Source: Lachnospiraceae bacterium UBA7109
GTDB lineage: Bacteria > Bacillota > Clostridia > Lachnospirales > Lachnospiraceae
DNA: 29,436 nucleotides
Assembly (NCBI GenBank): GCA_002492335.1
Contig: DKYD01000024.1
Coordinates: 1 to 29,436 of the forward strand
Direction of reading: 5' to 3'
Both the position numbers and the translations under genes were made by a program. Every line of letters starts with the position of its first letter. Position 1 is the stretch's first letter. Positions 15,027 to 22,447 of the stretch are shown piece after piece. The notes beneath the pieces were generated by a model. The model was not told where the DNA came from, ran no database searches, and saw nothing but the letters and a program-made list of their open reading frames with translations.

Positions 15027-15169
15027 CCGGTAAATGGGCGAATCATGCTTGCATGAATGAGCACGTTATGCCGGTCATGAGCAGAGCGCCCGCTTATGAG
15101 CAAAGTTAGCTGCGTTAGCAGCGAGAAAACCGCGTAGCGGTCTTTGCGAATGGGTGCGCCTGAACTGTT
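15011..15169. repeat. Complex palindromic intergenic repeat
   Basis: A nested set of inverted repeats bounded by perfect 10-base arms AACAGTTCAG (15011-15020) and CTGAACTGTT (15160-15169). Inside are CATGACCGG/CCGGTCATG (15022-15030, 15071-15079), TCATGCTTGCATGA (15043-15056), GCAAAG/CTTTGC (15100-15105, 15142-15147), GCTGC-GTTA-GCAGC (15109-15122) and ACCGC-GTA-GCGGT (15129-15141). The whole could fold into a multi-branched structure. It resembles REP/BIME-like or small non-autonomous (MITE-like) elements. No clear target duplication is visible. Confidence 0.7.
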
Positions 15170-15226
15170 AGAAAACATCAGAAACATGCAAAGTCATAAA
15201 AATATTAGAAACATATAAAGTCAGGG

Positions 15227-15256
15227 TTGATTATTTGTATGGATCTGTGTTATTAT
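15227..15256 (+). promoter_or_regulatory. Probable tRNA promoter
   Basis: TTGATT (15227-15232), 18-base spacer, TATTAT (15251-15256), ten bases before the mature tRNA 5' end. Confidence 0.6.
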
Positions 15257-15266
15257 TTACAGGTAC

Positions 15267-15337
15267 GCAGATATGGTTCATCGGTAGAACACTGGCTTCC
15301 CAAGCCGGAGAGGCGGGTTCGACTCCCGTTATCTGCT
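15267..15337 (+). tRNA. tRNA-Gly (anticodon CCC)
   Basis: A full cloverleaf of 71 nt without encoded CCA. The acceptor stem is GCAGATA/TATCTGC, the D stem GTTC/GAAC, the anticodon stem CTGGC/GCCGG with loop TTCCCAA (anticodon CCC, reading GGG), and the T arm GCGGG-TTCGACT-CCCGT with one G-T pair. It is a single tRNA gene between ung and the metal ATPase. Confidence 0.95.
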
Positions 15338-15418
15338 TAAAAAGGTCGAGAGCGCATGAAAAATCAGTGTTCCCGGCTTTTTTATTGTATAAGAAACTTC
15401 GTTCTATTCTAAATGGTC

Positions 15419-15480
15419 TTGACAATCTTCTGCTCCTGTGGTTATATTATGTTATGAACATGTGAACAATCATTCATATG
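15419..15480 (+). promoter_or_regulatory. Metal-ATPase promoter with ArsR/SmtB-type operator
   Basis: TTGACA (15419-15424), 18-base spacer, TATATT (15443-15448). Downstream is an imperfect inverted repeat centred on TGAACAATCATTCA (15463-15476), in the position and style of ArsR/SmtB operators. Its right part AATCATTCATATG (15468-15480) matches AATCATTTATGTG at 24970-24982, in front of the ArsR gene, at 11 of 13 positions. This suggests that regulator controls this gene. Confidence 0.6.
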
Positions 15481-15510
15481 TTAAACGAGATTAATGAGGA
15501 GGAGAATCAT

Positions 15511-17826
15511 ATGAGAGATAGAGAAATACACGAGCATCATCATCACCATCACGAAGCGGAGTGTGACTGCGGCCACGAGCATCATCACCATCATCACGAA
15601 GCGGAGTGTGACTGCGACCACGAGCATCATCACCATCATCACGAAGCGGAATGCGGCTGTGGCCACGAACATCGTCATGAACACGAGCAGCACAAGACGC
15701 CGTCTCATGAAATGCCGGCAGGTGTGTCACAGAAGGTCTACATATTAGAGAATCTGGGATGTGCCAATTGTGCGGCAAAGATGGAACGCAAGATTAATGA
15801 GCTTGAAGAAGTAGAGGGGGCAGTAATTACATTTGCAACAAAGAAGCTGGTCGTCGCCTCAGAGCATCAGGAGGACATTCTTCCGGTTCTGCAGAGGATA
15901 TGTTCATCTATCGAATCAGAGGTTGTTGTGATTCCTGAGAAAGAGAGGGAATCAGTAAGAAAAGAGAAGAAGAACTTCTGGCTGGAGAATAAAAAGACGC
16001 TTTTTGTTCTCGGCAGTGGTATAGTTTTATTTGCAGCAGGATTGATTACAGAAAATGTACTGCCGAAGGCTTTCATGGGAAGCGCCGTTCTTTTTATTGC
16101 GGCTTATCTGATATTAGGGTTTGAAATTGTGTGCAAGGCGCTTAAAAATTTAAAAAACGGACGTTTGTTTGATGAAAATTTTCTTATGAGTGTTGCTACG
16201 ATCGCGGCATTTGTCATTGGTGACTTTGCAGAAGCGGTCGGTGTAATGCTGTTTTATCGCGTGGGAGAATTTTTTGAAGATATTGCGGTAGAAAGAAGCC
16301 GTTCACAGATTATGGCGGCTGTCGATCTGAGACCGGAGACTGTAAATTTAGTTTGTGATGATGAAGTGAAGGAAATCCCGGCAAAGGATGCGAGGCAGGG
16401 AGATGTGATATTGATCCGCCCGGGCGACAGAATTCCTCTTGACGGTATTGTGCTGCAGGGAGAGAGTCGTATTGATACTTCTCCGGTGACAGGAGAGCCG
16501 GTTCCGGTAAGGGTGATTCCGGGCGAAGAGGTAATCTCCGGCTGTGTGAATGAACAGGGGGTTCTGAAGGTAGAAGTCAGAAAAGTCCTGCAGGAATCCA
16601 TGGTGACTAAAATTCTTGATTCTGTAGAGCATGCGGCGGCAAGTAAACCCCGGATTGACCGGTTTATCACCCGGTTTGCGCGGATTTATACTCCGATTGT
16701 CGTTCTTGCGGCAGTCCTTACGGCAGTCGTTCCTTCTCTTGTGACAGGGGAATGGAATCACTGGATTTATACTGCGATCACATTTCTTGTAATCAGCTGT
16801 CCCTGTGCACTTGTATTGAGCGTTCCGCTGGCTTTCTTCTCTGGAATCGGTGCAGGATCAAAAAAGGGAATTTTATTTAAAGGCGGCGCCCAGATTGAAG
16901 CGTTAAAGGACATTAAAGCCGTTGTTATGGATAAGACAGGGACGATTACAAAAGGAAATTTCGTAGTTCGGAAGGTGGTAACGACCGGAAAACTTACTGA
17001 GAAACAGATTCTTACAATCGCAGCAGACTGTGAGATGGATTCAACGCATCCAATCGGCAGCAGCATCGTTCACGAGGCGGAAACGCGCGGCCTTAAGCTG
17101 GTGCGGGCAAAAGAACTGGAAGAGATATCCGGGAAAGGAATACGTGCAGTATTTCCGGAAGGCAGTGTGTTGTGTGGAAACAGGGCATTGATGGAGATGC
17201 ACCAGATAGATCTGACTGGATATCGGAAGGAAAGCTATGGAACAGAAGTGCTGGTTGCGTTGAATGGCAGAATACAAGGACATATTGTCATTGCCGATGA
17301 GATAAAAGAGGACGCGATATCTTCTGTGAAAAGGATGAAGGAGCAGGGGCTTGTTACGGCTATGCTGACAGGGGATGCTAAAGAAAGCGCGCAGGCAGTT
17401 GCTAAGGAAGTGGGAATTGACGAGGTTCACGCACAGCTTCTTCCACAGGAAAAGATTGAAAACCTCCATGTGGTGCGCAGAAAATATGGCGCTGTAATGT
17501 TTGTCGGAGACGGTATTAATGATGCTCCGGTTCTTGCCGGGGCGGATGTGGGCGCAGCTATGGGAAGCGGGGCGGATGCCGCGATTGAAGCGGCAGACGT
17601 TGTATTCATGAATTCGTCTGTGGATGCGATACCGGAATCGGTAAAAATTGCAAGGGCAACCGGAAGGATTGCAATGCAGAATGTGATATTTGCCCTTGCT
17701 GTAAAGTTGTTGGTTATGGTTCTCGGTTTTGCAGGGTATGCAAATATGTGGCTGGCAGTATTTGCCGATACGGGCGTAGCAATGCTCTGTGTGCTGAATT
17801 CCATACGTGTCCTTTGGAAAAAATAA
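15511..17826 (+). CDS. P1B-type heavy-metal-exporting ATPase (Zn/Cd/Pb type)
   Basis: Membrane efflux pump of 771 aa using ATP to export divalent soft metals. The start at 15511 has GAGGAGG upstream (11 earlier codons are open). The N-terminus has three 15-residue tandem repeats rich in histidine (residues about 8-52) and then a ferredoxin-like metal-binding domain with Cys84 and Cys87 in GCANC. The core has the membrane CPC motif at 430-432, phosphorylated Asp474 in DKTGT, the HP motif at His513, and GDGINDAP. The last membrane segment, FADTGVAMLCVLNSIRVLW, is of the ZntA/CadA kind, not the copper kind. The substrate is thus probably Zn, Cd or Pb. The likely repressor is encoded at 24998-25357. 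Confidence 0.94.
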   Translation: MRDREIHEHHHHHHEAECDCGHEHHHHHHEAECDCDHEHHHHHHEAECGCGHEHRHEHEQHKTPSHEMPAGVSQKVYILENLGCANCAAKMERKINELEEVEGAVITFATKKLVVASEHQEDILPVLQRICSSIESEVVVIPEKERESVRKEKKNFWLENKKTLFVLGSGIVLFAAGLITENVLPKAFMGSAVLFIAAYLILGFEIVCKALKNLKNGRLFDENFLMSVATIAAFVIGDFAEAVGVMLFYRVGEFFEDIAVERSRSQIMAAVDLRPETVNLVCDDEVKEIPAKDARQGDVILIRPGDRIPLDGIVLQGESRIDTSPVTGEPVPVRVIPGEEVISGCVNEQGVLKVEVRKVLQESMVTKILDSVEHAAASKPRIDRFITRFARIYTPIVVLAAVLTAVVPSLVTGEWNHWIYTAITFLVISCPCALVLSVPLAFFSGIGAGSKKGILFKGGAQIEALKDIKAVVMDKTGTITKGNFVVRKVVTTGKLTEKQILTIAADCEMDSTHPIGSSIVHEAETRGLKLVRAKELEEISGKGIRAVFPEGSVLCGNRALMEMHQIDLTGYRKESYGTEVLVALNGRIQGHIVIADEIKEDAISSVKRMKEQGLVTAMLTGDAKESAQAVAKEVGIDEVHAQLLPQEKIENLHVVRRKYGAVMFVGDGINDAPVLAGADVGAAMGSGADAAIEAADVVFMNSSVDAIPESVKIARATGRIAMQNVIFALAVKLLVMVLGFAGYANMWLAVFADTGVAMLCVLNSIRVLWKK
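15532..15666 (+). repeat. Three 45-bp in-frame tandem repeats encoding His-rich units
   Basis: Copies at 15532-15576, 15577-15621 and 15622-15666 each encode E-H-(H)5-H-E-A-E-C-x-C/x-G/D-H type units of 15 residues. The first two are nearly identical. A degenerate fourth start follows. They form a metal-chelating N-terminal extension, and copy number is likely to vary by slippage. Confidence 0.9.
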
Positions 17827-17917
17827 CAGTGGTGATGCAAAGGAATCCAAAGATATATCAAGTCCAAAAGACGATGTGTGTTTCAAAGGAGATAGTTTTA
17901 AAAAAGAGAGGTATCAG

Positions 17918-19114
17918 ATGATTACATGCAGAGATGTAGAGAATCTTAGACTTGACGGTGTTGAACTTTTGACAGGAGAAATTGGTCTGGATCGTATGGT
18001 GTCATGGACATATATGGTACAGACCAGGCCATTTGATGACCATATGAATCCGGGAAATTTTGCCCTGATAGTAATTGATTATGTTCGATTTACCTTAGAG
18101 TCAGTACCAGAGGTTATGATTGAATTAGATAATCTGGGTATTTCAGGCCTGGCAATATCAATAGAAAATGACAGGGAGAAAATTCCGAAGGAAATAATAG
18201 ACAAAGCCCTGGAATTGAAACTGCCATTGTTTTACGTAAGATGGGAGGGGGCGTCCTTCGTAGACATTGCTCAGAGTGTAGGAAAACTAATTCTGGAAAC
18301 AGAAGTGAGGAATAAGAGAACAGGAGATTATTTATATAATCTGTTATTCGGTTATGAAGTAAATTCTAAGTACGTTGAGAAAATTTCATCTCAGTTTGGA
18401 CTTGATTTTACAAAACCATATAGAGTAGGGATTATTGTAATAGACAGAAAATATGGAATGAATCTTGAGCAGGATGAGCATACATATGAATACTATACCG
18501 ACTGTCTTAACAGAGAAGTTATGCACATGGAAAAGAAGCCTATGTATATGCGTTTCCTTAATAAATTTGTCCTGCTGTTTGAAGCAGCGGAATCAAAGGA
18601 TACAGAGCATGAACTTGAAAAAATATTAACAGAACTAGATAATCGCTCTCAGTTTAAGAATTTGATTTGCAGTACCTGTATTTTAGGAAGTACGTATACT
18701 AATCCAGGAGAATTTGGAAAAAGCTATCAGGAGGCAAAAAGTCTGATACCGAAGAAGGATATTCTGCCAAATCCTAAAAATAAAAAGGTTTTAAGTGCAA
18801 GCTCGATGGGAATATATAAGTTTATGTTTAATAGCGGAAATCAGCAGGAAATACTGGATTATTGTAATGAGCGGTTGAAAAAGATAGAAGAATATGATCA
18901 TGCAAATGGTACATTTCTACAAGATACATTGATTGCATATTATATGAATGGATTTAATATTGGAAAGACCGCTGGAGAATTATTTGTACATAGAAATTCC
19001 CTTCAATATAGACTGAAAAAGATAGAAGAAATATTAGATATGAAACTCGATGATTCCATGGAATATTTGGATTTAGTGAACTGTATATTAATAAAAAGAC
19101 TTATGTTTTTTTAG
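17918..19114 (+). CDS. PucR-family transcriptional regulator
   Basis: Regulator of 398 aa, with the start at 17918 preceded by AGAGAGG. The N-terminal PucR-type sensor domain (about 1-120) begins ITCRDVENLRLDGVELLTG and includes MVSWTYMVQTRPFDD. A middle GGDEF-like/CdaR-type domain (about 150-310) and a C-terminal helix-turn-helix of the PucR/CdaR kind (about 340-395) with FNIGKTAGELFVHRNSLQYRLKKIEE follow. Such proteins activate catabolic operons in response to a substrate or nitrogen signal. It stands directly upstream of, and in the same direction as, the transporter and catabolic genes, which are its likely targets. It begins the more A+T-rich block 17.9-24.9 kb. Confidence 0.88.
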   Translation: MITCRDVENLRLDGVELLTGEIGLDRMVSWTYMVQTRPFDDHMNPGNFALIVIDYVRFTLESVPEVMIELDNLGISGLAISIENDREKIPKEIIDKALELKLPLFYVRWEGASFVDIAQSVGKLILETEVRNKRTGDYLYNLLFGYEVNSKYVEKISSQFGLDFTKPYRVGIIVIDRKYGMNLEQDEHTYEYYTDCLNREVMHMEKKPMYMRFLNKFVLLFEAAESKDTEHELEKILTELDNRSQFKNLICSTCILGSTYTNPGEFGKSYQEAKSLIPKKDILPNPKNKKVLSASSMGIYKFMFNSGNQQEILDYCNERLKKIEEYDHANGTFLQDTLIAYYMNGFNIGKTAGELFVHRNSLQYRLKKIEEILDMKLDDSMEYLDLVNCILIKRLMFF

Positions 19115-19167
19115 TGACAATACATTTGATTGTGCAAAATAAACAGTATGATTGTGGATTGTGAACA

Positions 19168-19196
19168 TTGCGATGGCCGGGAAATTAGTATATTAT
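19168..19196 (+). promoter_or_regulatory. Candidate promoter upstream of the transporter operon
   Basis: TTGCGA (19168-19173), 17-base spacer, TATTAT (19191-19196). A transcript from here would begin about ten bases before the hairpin at 19213-19242. Alternatively, a weaker promoter downstream of the hairpin (TTGAAA near 19245) could be used. Confidence 0.4.
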
Positions 19197-19212
19197 CTGA
19201 CTATCGGCAAGG

Positions 19213-19242
19213 GCGCTGGAGAGAAATCTTCGGCGCTTTTTT
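19213..19242 (+). terminator. Intrinsic terminator or leader attenuator
   Basis: GCGCTGGAGA (19213-19222), loop GAAA, TCTTCGGCGC (19227-19236), with two G-U pairs, followed directly by six T (19237-19242). It lies between the PucR gene and the transporter. It can end the regulator transcript or attenuate the operon. No known riboswitch core is recognised upstream. Confidence 0.8.
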
Positions 19243-19294
19243 GTTTGAAAAACAGACTAATCATTATTTATCAAAATCAGAGGAGGAAAAGTAT

Positions 19295-20173
19295 ATGAAA
19301 ATTAAGAAAATTTTGGAAATGGCGCTTGTAGGAGTGATGGCGATTTCATTATTAGCAGGCTGTGACTCTTCAGAAAAATCAGGTGAGACAGAAGCAGGTT
19401 CAGATAAGGTATTAAGAGTTGGAATGGAATGTGCATATGCCCCTTTTAACTGGACGCAGGATACAGAAACGACACCAGACGGAAGTAAGGCTGTTAAAAT
19501 TTACAATTCAAATTATTATGCATATGGTTATGATGTAGCCGTAGCGCAGAAACTGGCTGATGAAATGGGAATGGAACTGGAGGTTCACAAGGTTGAGTGG
19601 TCGTCAATTGGTATATCTCTTGATGCAGGAGATTACGATGTGATCATAGCAGGCATGGGACGTACAGCAGAAAGAGAAGCCGCATATGCATTTACAGAGC
19701 CTTATTATTACAGAGATAACTGTATTGTAGTAAAGAAAGGGAGCAAATTTGAAAATGTTAAAGGTCTTTCTGATTTGGCAGGTACGGGATGTAAAGTTAC
19801 AACACAGCTTGGAACGGGATGGATTCCACTTCTCGATCAGATTGAGGGAGCAGAACAGTCAGGAAACTATGAAACAACTTCGGAGTGTTTCATGGCAATA
19901 TCAAATAAAGTTGCAGATGTCTGTGTAGTAGATTTGCCAACAGCGAAGTCAGCAGCGCTTACAAATGATGATCTTGTAATTATTGAACTTGATGAGAATG
20001 ATACTTTTACAGGTGATGACGAAATGGTAAATGTATGTATTGCAACAAGAAAAGATGATACAGCACTTAGAGATAAAATTCAGAGCGCTATGGATGCAAT
20101 AAACTGGAATGATAAGCCTAAAATGGATGAGTTAATGAGTACAGTACTTACACAGCAGCCGGCGGCAAACTAA
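19295..20173 (+). CDS. Amino acid ABC transporter, substrate-binding lipoprotein
   Basis: Extracytoplasmic receptor of 292 aa, the capture component of the transporter encoded by the next two genes. The start at 19295 has AGGAGG upstream. The signal peptide ends in the lipobox LLAGC with lipidated Cys23. The mature protein belongs to the bacterial family 3 solute-binding group: RVGMECAYAPFNW near the N-terminus, YGYDVAVAQKLADEMGMELE, DYDVIIAGMGRTAERE, and the hinge region around VADVCVVDLPTA. A short insertion after FNWTQ (residues about 65-90) is a feature of some clostridial members. The ligand cannot be read directly; the downstream enzymes suggest a compound with a transferable primary amine. 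Confidence 0.9.
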   Translation: MKIKKILEMALVGVMAISLLAGCDSSEKSGETEAGSDKVLRVGMECAYAPFNWTQDTETTPDGSKAVKIYNSNYYAYGYDVAVAQKLADEMGMELEVHKVEWSSIGISLDAGDYDVIIAGMGRTAEREAAYAFTEPYYYRDNCIVVKKGSKFENVKGLSDLAGTGCKVTTQLGTGWIPLLDQIEGAEQSGNYETTSECFMAISNKVADVCVVDLPTAKSAALTNDDLVIIELDENDTFTGDDEMVNVCIATRKDDTALRDKIQSAMDAINWNDKPKMDELMSTVLTQQPAAN

Positions 20174-20224
20174 AAGAAGGTCATCTGGAAACCAGCATAA
20201 GCTGGGGGAAAGAGAGGGAGAAAT

Positions 20225-20980
20225 ATGAATTTTAATAATCCAAGTAATTCATTTGAATGGACAGTATTTTTGGCAAAAAAATATTCAGATATGTTTATTC
20301 GGGGAACCTGGCTTACTCTGTATATTGCAGTCATTGGTACAATTATTGGTTTCATACTCGGATATTTGGTGGGGGTAGTTGAGGATATCAGAATAAACCC
20401 CGGTGACAAAATCATAAGAAAGTTTTTTGTCAGACTCATAAAAGCAATTTTCAGTATATATGTAGAGATTTTCAGAGATACACCGATGATTGTACAGGCA
20501 ATGATTATCTACTATGGAATTAAATTGTTGGGAGTAGAGATGACACCGGTATTCTCAGGTATTCTTGTAACAGTTTTGAACACCGGAGCATATATGGCAG
20601 AGACTGTAAGAGGCGGAATAGGATCTATCGATCTTGGTCAGCGTGAAGGTGCATGGGCAATGGGAATGTCTTCTTTCAAAACAATGTTGTATGTTGTATT
20701 GCCACAGGCATTTAAGAATATCATTCCAGAAATGGCGAATACATTCTTAACGAACCTTAAGATGACATCCGTGTTAAATGTCATTGCCGTACAGGAACTC
20801 TTTATGGCGGCAAAAACTGTAGGTGGAAATTATTACAAATATTTTGAGGCATATCTCGTAATTGCAGTAATTTATTTTATCCTCTGTTTTGTATTTAACA
20901 AAATATTCAATTTACTAGAAAGGAAAATGCAGGGAAAAACAGACTATGCACTTGCAGTAGAGTATATGGATAATCAATAG
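20225..20980 (+). CDS. Amino acid ABC transporter permease
   Basis: Inner-membrane permease of the HisMQ/GlnP family, 251 aa, with about five to six hydrophobic helices. The cytoplasmic coupling (EAA-type) loop is visible as GQREGAWAMGMSSFKTMLYV followed by VLPQAF. It also has the family segment FRDTPMIVQAMIIYYG and ends with a long amphipathic tail. GAGGGAG precedes the start. Only one permease gene is present, so it probably works as a homodimer. Confidence 0.92.
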   Translation: MNFNNPSNSFEWTVFLAKKYSDMFIRGTWLTLYIAVIGTIIGFILGYLVGVVEDIRINPGDKIIRKFFVRLIKAIFSIYVEIFRDTPMIVQAMIIYYGIKLLGVEMTPVFSGILVTVLNTGAYMAETVRGGIGSIDLGQREGAWAMGMSSFKTMLYVVLPQAFKNIIPEMANTFLTNLKMTSVLNVIAVQELFMAAKTVGGNYYKYFEAYLVIAVIYFILCFVFNKIFNLLERKMQGKTDYALAVEYMDNQ

Positions 20981-20995
20981 GAGGTAATGATTAAG

Positions 20996-21736
20996 ATGAG
21001 CGAAACAGTTATTTCCATAAAAGATTTAAGTAAATCATTTGGAGACCATGAGGTCTTAAGAAAAATAGATATTGAGGTTAATGCCGGGGAAATCATATGT
21101 ATCGTTGGTTCTTCCGGCTCTGGAAAGTCAACGCTCTTACGTTGTATTAATAAGCTTGAAAGACAGACATCAGGAAAGATTCTTTATCACAATAAGGAAG
21201 TTCGTGATGTACAGAAGGATATTAACAAGTATCGTTCAAAAGTAGGAATGGTGTTTCAGTCGTTTAATCTTTTTAACAATATGACAGTTTTAGAAAATTG
21301 CATGCTTTGTACAAGAAAAGTCCTTCACCTTTCAAAGGAAGAGGCATTTGACAGAGCTATAACGCATCTGAAGGAAGTTGGGATGGCGCCATACATAAAT
21401 GCAAAGCCTGCACAGTTATCAGGTGGACAAAAGCAAAGAGTTGCAATTGCACGTTCGCTTTGTATGAATCCGGAGGTATTGCTTTTCGATGAGCCTACAT
21501 CAGCTCTTGACCCCGAGATGGTAGGCGAGGTTTTAAATGTAATGAAGGAATTGGCAACAACTGGTCTTACAATGATTATTGTTACGCATGAGATGGCATT
21601 TGCGAGGGATGTATCTACCAGAACAATATTTATGGATCGTGGTTATGTGGCTGAGGATGCCGCGCCATTAGAATTATTTACTAATCCCCAAAATCCAAGA
21701 ACGAGAGAGTTCTTAAAAAGATATCTTGCAGGGTAA
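20996..21736 (+). CDS. Amino acid ABC transporter ATP-binding protein
   Basis: Cytoplasmic ATPase of the polar amino acid uptake family (246 aa counted from ATG 20996). Walker A GSSGSGKST at 38-46, Q-loop VFQSFNLF, signature LSGGQKQR, Walker B LLFDEPTSALD and the switch His in VTHEM are all present. An ATG at 20987 is in frame but only two bases after AGGAGG, so 20996 is preferred. It follows the permease by 15 bases and precedes the kinase-like gene by 12, indicating one operon. Confidence 0.94.
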   Translation: MSETVISIKDLSKSFGDHEVLRKIDIEVNAGEIICIVGSSGSGKSTLLRCINKLERQTSGKILYHNKEVRDVQKDINKYRSKVGMVFQSFNLFNNMTVLENCMLCTRKVLHLSKEEAFDRAITHLKEVGMAPYINAKPAQLSGGQKQRVAIARSLCMNPEVLLFDEPTSALDPEMVGEVLNVMKELATTGLTMIIVTHEMAFARDVSTRTIFMDRGYVAEDAAPLELFTNPQNPRTREFLKRYLAG

Positions 21737-21748
21737 AGGAGGCATTTC

Positions 21749-22414
21749 ATGAAAAAATTTGTAGTTACATTTGCAAGAGGTTTTGGTTCAGGCGGAAAAG
21801 TCATTGCCTCACAGCTTGCAAAGGACCTGGGAATTCATTGTTATGAAAATCGTATTTTAACACTGGCAAGCCAGATGAGCGGGCTGGACGAAAATATATT
21901 TCAGGAGGTAAACGAGAAAATAAGAGAGACAAATGCAATCTCAGGTTTTCTTCGCGGATTACCACGAACAAGGAACTATATTGCCAGAAATGAGAAGTTT
22001 GTTTCTGATGATAAATTGTTTGGATATCAGAGCGAAATCATAAAAAGTCTGGCAGAAAAAGAATCATGTGTAATCGTTGGAAAATGTGCAGATTATGTAT
22101 TGAGAGACAAGCCAAATGTGGTCAGTATCTATATTGAAGCCCCCAGGGATTTCTGCGTGCAAAGAACCATGGAAAATATGGGGGTTACTGAAGAAGTAGC
22201 GCATGCAACAATAGAAAGAACAGATAAGTACAGAGCGGATTATTATCAATACTACACGAATGGTAATTATTGGACGAATCCGGTTAATTACGATATGACA
22301 CTGAACAGTCAGAAAATTGGCGTTGAAAATTGTGTGAGAACAATTGAGCAGTATTTGATTATAAAAGGATTCATAACCCCTGATATGATTAATTCGTCAG
22401 ATGAAATAAATTAA
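21749..22414 (+). CDS. Cytidylate kinase-like protein
   Basis: Protein of 221 aa of the cytidylate-kinase-like family (Cytidylate_kin2 type). The N-terminal phosphate-binding loop has the variant form ARGFGSGGKVIASQLAKDLG instead of a classical GxxxxGK[ST]; a hinge segment CVIVGKCADYVL and an Arg-rich lid region (IERTDKYRADYYQYY) follow. AAAGGAGG is upstream. Family members are common in Clostridia, often next to transporters or regulators, and their substrate is not established. Its place between the transporter and the aminotransferase suggests a link to that pathway, but not pyrimidine synthesis. Confidence 0.8.
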   Translation: MKKFVVTFARGFGSGGKVIASQLAKDLGIHCYENRILTLASQMSGLDENIFQEVNEKIRETNAISGFLRGLPRTRNYIARNEKFVSDDKLFGYQSEIIKSLAEKESCVIVGKCADYVLRDKPNVVSIYIEAPRDFCVQRTMENMGVTEEVAHATIERTDKYRADYYQYYTNGNYWTNPVNYDMTLNSQKIGVENCVRTIEQYLIIKGFITPDMINSSDEIN

Positions 22415-22447
22415 ATTTATTTATGAATACAGGAAAGAAGGAAAATT

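Noticed and set aside
17807..17917. Longer PucR protein starting at GTG 17807 inside the ATPase gene
   Set aside because: No ribosome site, overlap with the ATPase end, and the extra residues do not look like the family; ATG 17918 has AGAGAGG.
19130..19294. Longer substrate-binding protein start at 19130
   Set aside because: It would place 55 residues before a normal lipoprotein signal peptide and read through the terminator hairpin; ATG 19295 has AGGAGG.
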